Of a DNA stretch of 16,947 bases, positions 13,144 to 16,947 are shown piece by piece. Where the stretch lies: assembly GCA_937942405.1 (NCBI GenBank), contig CALDEN010000206.1, forward strand, positions 1-16,947, read 5' to 3'. Origin of the DNA: an uncultured Saprospiraceae bacterium (GTDB lineage Bacteria; Bacteroidota; Bacteroidia; Chitinophagales; Saprospiraceae). Made by a program: the position numbers and the translations under genes. Under the pieces are notes generated by a model. That model saw only the letters and a list, made by a program, of their open reading frames with translations, was not told the DNA's origin and ran no database searches. The stretch's first letter is position 1, and each line of letters opens with the position of its first letter.

Positions 13144-13974
13144 ATGAATAGCATAGTAACTGAACGATTTGTAGATTGCCATAACGTACTTAAGTCCACT
13201 GGAAAAGTAAAATCTAGTCGTCAGTTTGCTTTATCTCTTGATTTTCAACCTCAAAGTCTCAACGATATCCTTAAAGGAAAAAGAGATGTAACCATCGAGT
13301 TACTTAGAAAAGCTTCGGAGGTATATGATATCAATCCAGATTATGTTTTGCTCGGTAAAGGGGAGATGATCTCTAGTTACTCTGATAAGATGGTTTTAGT
13401 TACAGATAACGATGATAACGAACGCATCGTTTATGTTCCCGTAGCAGCACAAGCAGGATATGGTAACAACCTATCTGAGCAAACATTTTTCCAAGAACTC
13501 CCTACTTTTTCTTTACCAGATTATAGATATAAACAAGGGACACACCGATGTTTTGATGTGACTGGAGATAGTATGGAACCTACACTCTATAGTGGAGATA
13601 AGGTCGTATGTAGTTTTATCGATCCCCTCGACTGGAATCATGCCATAAAAGACCACTTCGTCTATATCATTATTACTCGTGGTGATGTGGTCGTTAAGAG
13701 AGTCGTAAATAAGTTGAAAGAATCTCAATGTCTAGAGCTTTTCTCTGACAATGATTATTACGATCCATATATTTTAGAAGGTGGAGACATTGTAGAGATA
13801 TGGTATGTAAGTACTAAGATATCTCCGTTCTTACCATCACCATCTAATCTCAGAAACTCTATACATGGGGAGATGGATTCACTCAAAACAGACTTAAAAA
13901 AACAGTCAGAGCTTATTCAAAATTTGAATTCTACTATCGAGATGCTAATTAAGCAAAGTAGAGGAAGAATTTAG
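13144..13974 (+). CDS. S24 family (LexA/CI-like) repressor with N-terminal HTH
   Basis: The 276-residue protein has an N-terminal helix-turn-helix (SSRQFALSLDFQPQSLNDIL followed by KGKRDVTIELLRKASEVYDI, about 24-63) and a C-terminal S24 peptidase domain. The serine/lysine dyad is visible as Ser143 in TGDSMEPTL and Lys185 in GDVVVKRVV. An Ala-Gly pair (Ala104-Gly105 in AAQAGYG) lies 39 residues before the serine, the right spacing for the self-cleavage site of LexA and CI. The last 30 residues (MDSLKTDLKKQSELIQNLNS...) look like a short coiled coil, which LexA lacks. Such proteins usually react to DNA damage or stress, but no phage or SOS genes flank it, so its regulon is unknown. ATG at 13144 behind a good promoter. 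Confidence 0.88.
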   Translation: MNSIVTERFVDCHNVLKSTGKVKSSRQFALSLDFQPQSLNDILKGKRDVTIELLRKASEVYDINPDYVLLGKGEMISSYSDKMVLVTDNDDNERIVYVPVAAQAGYGNNLSEQTFFQELPTFSLPDYRYKQGTHRCFDVTGDSMEPTLYSGDKVVCSFIDPLDWNHAIKDHFVYIIITRGDVVVKRVVNKLKESQCLELFSDNDYYDPYILEGGDIVEIWYVSTKISPFLPSPSNLRNSIHGEMDSLKTDLKKQSELIQNLNSTIEMLIKQSRGRI

Positions 13975-14013
13975 GAAGTAGCAAGTCTCATTACGGCTAA
14001 GTCAGATCGACAA

Positions 14014-14820
14014 TTATATATACTTCTGCCAAGGTTTAAATCGATCTTCGATGATCTTTAAATGTTTTTTCTGCTTAAAATCTTCGTTGAAAAACACAAT
14101 GCCGAAGTAAAATAAATCCACACTCGCCTTTACGCATTCGTCATTTTTAATGGTATTCCATGCCTCTGTCATTCCCGTAGACCAGTAGATATCATCGAAT
14201 ACGATACAGCTATTAGGATGAGCTTTCTCTTTGATGAGATTAAAGTATGCTATTGTCGCATCCTTACGATGGTTACCATCCACAAATACCAAGTCGATCT
14301 TATCCAGTGATTCCAATGTTTGTGGAAGGGTATCGTCAAAATTCCCTAATCGGAAGTCGATGTTTTTTAACTTAAGTTTTTCTGCCAAGGTTTTAGCTAT
14401 TGTGATGCTATCCTGGTTGCCTTCTAACGAATAAACCTTGGCTTGAGGGTTTGCATTACTGATATAAGCCGATGATACACCCAGGGACGAACCGATTTCT
14501 ATAATGGTACTCGGCTCGAGGTGTGAGACCAGTTTATATAATATCTGACATTGCCATGCAGAGGATAGAGAAGAGGATGCTACATCTTTGATCCTTTTTG
14601 TTTGATTATTGCCTTTTCGAGATCCAGCACCTAGATCGATCATGGTCATGTTAGACTTGGAAGTCAATAGCTTTTTGCGTTCCTCTTCTATTTCGTCAAA
14701 CGCATAAAAATGCCGATCGTCTAATAGTAGAGATACGAGCTCATACAGATAAGGGGAGTGTACCCTGTAACGGGTTACAGCCAAGAAATAAAATCGCAAT
14801 GCTTCACTATATATTGACAA
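14014..14820 (-). CDS. Class I SAM-dependent methyltransferase
   Basis: The 268-residue protein carries the class I Rossmann motifs: STIIEIGSSLGVSSAYIS at about 104-121 (motif I, SAM binding), VYSLEGNQDS (motif II, with the acidic residue binding SAM ribose), IDLVFVDGNHRKDATIAYF, and SCIVFDDIYWSTGMTEAW. The latter two resemble the O-methyltransferase/Methyltransf_24 type. An earlier IDLGAGSRKGNN block at about 61-72 precedes the fold; I recall it from a Bacteroidota-specific group, where it probably belongs to a substrate-binding N-terminal segment. The substrate is unknown. No signal peptide. The gene is convergent with the S24 repressor gene (39-base gap) and divergent from the large FG-GAP gene (74-base gap). 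Confidence 0.87.
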   Translation of the reverse strand: MSIYSEALRFYFLAVTRYRVHSPYLYELVSLLLDDRHFYAFDEIEEERKKLLTSKSNMTMIDLGAGSRKGNNQTKRIKDVASSSLSSAWQCQILYKLVSHLEPSTIIEIGSSLGVSSAYISNANPQAKVYSLEGNQDSITIAKTLAEKLKLKNIDFRLGNFDDTLPQTLESLDKIDLVFVDGNHRKDATIAYFNLIKEKAHPNSCIVFDDIYWSTGMTEAWNTIKNDECVKASVDLFYFGIVFFNEDFKQKKHLKIIEDRFKPWQKYI

Positions 14821-14872
14821 GGATATATGATTTTGTCGCTAAGGTATTGTCTATTATGCCATAAGCTACTGC

Positions 14873-14886
14873 AAATTACGTAATTT
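14873..14886. promoter_or_regulatory. 14-bp perfect palindrome before the FG-GAP/UnbV gene
   Basis: AAATTACGTAATTT is a perfect 14-bp palindrome whose end lies eight bases before the ATG at 14895, in the 74-base gap between divergent genes. It would suit a dimeric DNA-binding protein, but no binding partner is known. AT-rich sequence makes chance palindromes less rare. Confidence 0.4.
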
Positions 14887-14894
14887 TATATATT

Positions 14895-16947
14895 ATGATT
14901 TTAGATATGTATCATACTCGTCTGAGGATCTTTTCTTTGGCCATAATTCTATGGAGTTGGGGAGGGAGCGTATCTGCTCAGATCTCATTCGAGGCCAACG
15001 ATGCCTATTTTAAGCTCTCAGAAAAAAGCATATATCCTGCCGGCTGTACTGATCTTAATGGAGATTTTCATGACGATATCATTTTGACCCCTGACGGTAG
15101 AGGGCTCAATATTTATTATCAGTCAGGATCGGCGGACTATGCGTTACGAGATGATAATTCTTCTGGGTTCCCTTCGATGATAACGACATTAACGACAGCA
15201 GATTTAGATCAGGATGGCAGAGATGAGATACTGGTGTCTGGCTTTTATAATTCGACCTATGTGTATTCATATCAGGAAGATCGATATAGACGAGATACGA
15301 TTCTAACAGAATCCGTTTTTGCTCAAGGATCTAATGCTGTAGATATAAATAATGACGGAGCTTTGGATTTCTTCATCTGCCATGATGACTGGAATAACCT
15401 AGTTTATCTAAATGATGGTGCAGGGAACATGGAGTATGATGTATCTAATTTGGTTGCTCCAGTTGATATAACTGTGGATAATTCAGGGAATTATGGCTCC
15501 GAGTGGATCGATTTTGACGATGATGGGGATCTGGATTTATACATAGCTAAGTGTCGTTTAGGAGTAACAGATACGTCCGATATAAGAAGGAAAAACGCCC
15601 TCTATGTTAACGATGGTAATGGGCTATATACGGAACGAGCAGATGAGTATAATCTGGATTCAGGCTGGCAGTCATGGTTGAGTCAGTGGGGAGACATCGA
15701 TAATGATGGAGACCTAGATGCACTGATATTGAATCATGATTTCTATCATGAGTTATATAGAAACGTAGACGGGGCCTTTGTTCAGGACACGATGTTTGCA
15801 AGAGAGTTATTGTCAGATACTGCAGAGCAGGGCATTATGCAAGACTATGATAACGACGGTGACTTAGATGTACTCGTATGTGGTTTTGAAAATTATATGC
15901 TGTGGAATGATGGTACAGGATACTTTACTAAAGCAGATAATCCTTTTGGTCCTGTGGATGCCTACTCAGGGGCTGTAGGGGATTTTAATAGTGATGGATT
16001 TCTGGATGTGGTTGCGATAAATGTCGGGCAAGTAGATGATCGCATATATGAGACCGTGGGTAATGGAAATAACTATATAAAGATCTCACTCAATGGATTG
16101 CAATCCAACAATGAAGGGATCGGAGCCCAAGTATTTGTATATGGAGATTTTGGAGTACAGCGAAGAGATGTTAAAGCTGGAGAAAGTTATGGAATTATAA
16201 ATTCGAGTACCGCTCACTTTGGCTTAAGCCAAAATACAAAAGTAGATTCCATCCTAGTAAAGTGGCCGTCAGGAACAAGAGACGTATACATCCCTTCAGA
16301 AGTAAATCGACAATACATAGTTACGGAAGGACAGTGCATGGAGGCTGTCGCCAAAATAGAGGTAGAGGGTGATTTAAGTTTATGTAGTGGTGATTCCATC
16401 ATTTTACGCACTAGTATAAACAGTGATAATCTTCTGTGGTCAAATGGTGAAGTGGCTGTAAATGAAATCACAGTGACCGAAGCAGGTACATATAGCTTCA
16501 AGGTAACAGATCCTATAAATTCTTGTGTTATTCAATCAGAGCTCATCTATGTAAGTGAATTTTCAAGTTCACCGTCTTTAGAAATAATGCCTGACAGAGA
16601 ACCATTGATTTGTAAGGAGGATACACTCTTATTAGAAATCGAAGAGTATGATTTGATTACATGGTCGACAGGAGATACCACCTCGAGTATAAGCGTTTCT
16701 GAAGAAGGCTGGTACTCTGTCGAGATCGATGATCAATGTCTTGAAGAATTGTCCGACAGTATTTATATAAGTCAACTAGATCCACAAGTTCCCATCATTA
16801 ATGGAGATAGTATTGTCGGAGAGGGAAATGTAGCTTTGACTGCGATCGGGGATAGTGTGCATTGGTATGCAGATATAGATTCAGATGCTGTACTTTGGAC
16901 AGATGCTGTTTATAGTCCATACTTAACGGAGACGACTAGTTACTATG
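14895..16947 (+). CDS. Secreted FG-GAP/VCBS repeat and UnbV/ASPIC domain protein with Ig-like domains (runs off the right edge)
   Basis: The frame is open from ATG 14895 to the edge, 684 codons. Residues 1-29 form a signal peptide (IFSLAIILWSWGGSVSAQ). Residues about 50-380 hold at least seven FG-GAP/VCBS-type calcium-loop repeats, such as DLNGDFHDD, DLDQDGRDE, DINNDGALD, DFDDDGDLD, DIDNDGDLD, DYDNDGDLD and DFNSDGFLD, expected to build a beta-propeller. Residues about 393-476 are an ASPIC/UnbV domain (GIGAQVFVYG, AGESYG, HFGLSQ, DSILVKWPSG). Two Cys-bearing Ig-like modules follow (489-540 with CSGDSI and LLWSNGE; 565-612), then a CHU_C-type Ig repeat opening near 633. This is the usual design of large type IX-secreted surface proteins; the sorting domain would lie beyond the edge. 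An ATG four codons downstream (14907) is an alternative start. Ligand unknown. Confidence 0.88.
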   Translation, partial: MILDMYHTRLRIFSLAIILWSWGGSVSAQISFEANDAYFKLSEKSIYPAGCTDLNGDFHDDIILTPDGRGLNIYYQSGSADYALRDDNSSGFPSMITTLTTADLDQDGRDEILVSGFYNSTYVYSYQEDRYRRDTILTESVFAQGSNAVDINNDGALDFFICHDDWNNLVYLNDGAGNMEYDVSNLVAPVDITVDNSGNYGSEWIDFDDDGDLDLYIAKCRLGVTDTSDIRRKNALYVNDGNGLYTERADEYNLDSGWQSWLSQWGDIDNDGDLDALILNHDFYHELYRNVDGAFVQDTMFARELLSDTAEQGIMQDYDNDGDLDVLVCGFENYMLWNDGTGYFTKADNPFGPVDAYSGAVGDFNSDGFLDVVAINVGQVDDRIYETVGNGNNYIKISLNGLQSNNEGIGAQVFVYGDFGVQRRDVKAGESYGIINSSTAHFGLSQNTKVDSILVKWPSGTRDVYIPSEVNRQYIVTEGQCMEAVAKIEVEGDLSLCSGDSIILRTSINSDNLLWSNGEVAVNEITVTEAGTYSFKVTDPINSCVIQSELIYVSEFSSSPSLEIMPDREPLICKEDTLLLEIEEYDLITWSTGDTTSSISVSEEGWYSVEIDDQCLEELSDSIYISQLDPQVPIINGDSIVGEGNVALTAIGDSVHWYADIDSDAVLWTDAVYSPYLTETTSYY

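Noticed and set aside
13144..13974. Prophage remnant around the S24 repressor
   Set aside because: No integrase, structural or replication genes, and no attachment-site repeats were seen; both neighbours are ordinary chromosomal genes.

Overview
The window looks like chromosomal DNA of a Bacteroidota bacterium. The evidence is a GldC-type protein, a T9SS-style secreted FG-GAP/UnbV protein with Ig-like domains, several Bacteroidota-type -33/-7 promoters (TTTG...TAnnTTTG), no Shine-Dalgarno-like sequence where starts were inspected, and several GTG/TTG starts. The gene mix (futalosine menaquinone gene, CcmB/CcmC, LuxE-like acyl-protein synthetase) would suit a Saprospiria-like marine lineage, but that placement is inference. 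I see no tRNA, IS element, CRISPR array or prophage, and no gene-free stretch above 300 bases; the longest is about 233 bases, before the S24 regulator gene.

Layout. 1-263 is the 5' part of mqnD on the minus strand. It is followed by a divergent RluA-type pseudouridine synthase gene, the small SRP RNA gene with its own consensus promoter, and a transaldolase gene. From 2011 to 6724 there are single genes in alternating orientation: a lipoprotein, a nucleoside phosphorylase, an ArsC/Spx-like thioredoxin-fold protein, a second lipoprotein, a LuxE-like protein and a secreted N-acetylmuramoyl-L-alanine amidase. 6862-10268 is the one clear operon: ccmB, ccmC, ccmD-like and a glutamate dehydrogenase gene, tightly packed and closed by a terminator. 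After it come an Lrp/AsnC regulator with a palindrome over its -7 box, a TraB/GumN-family gene that starts directly behind a terminator, a convergent YwaF-like membrane protein gene, and gldC. Next is an S24 (LexA/CI-like) repressor gene behind a structured intergenic region, a minus-strand methyltransferase gene, and from 14895 to the right edge the open 5' part of a large secreted FG-GAP/UnbV protein gene.

Functional links. ccmBCD concern membrane handling of heme for cytochrome c maturation, and mqnD makes the menaquinone used by the same respiratory chains. The amidase, gldC and the lipoproteins belong to the envelope or surface. The SRP RNA supports membrane targeting of such proteins.

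I do not see a convincing unknown multi-gene system. The points most worth checking are the beta-rich periplasmic insert in CcmC, the terminator hairpin placed six bases upstream of the TraB-like start codon, the structured region upstream of the solitary S24 repressor, the operator-like palindrome at lrp, and the hairpin that covers the stop codon of the LuxE-like gene.
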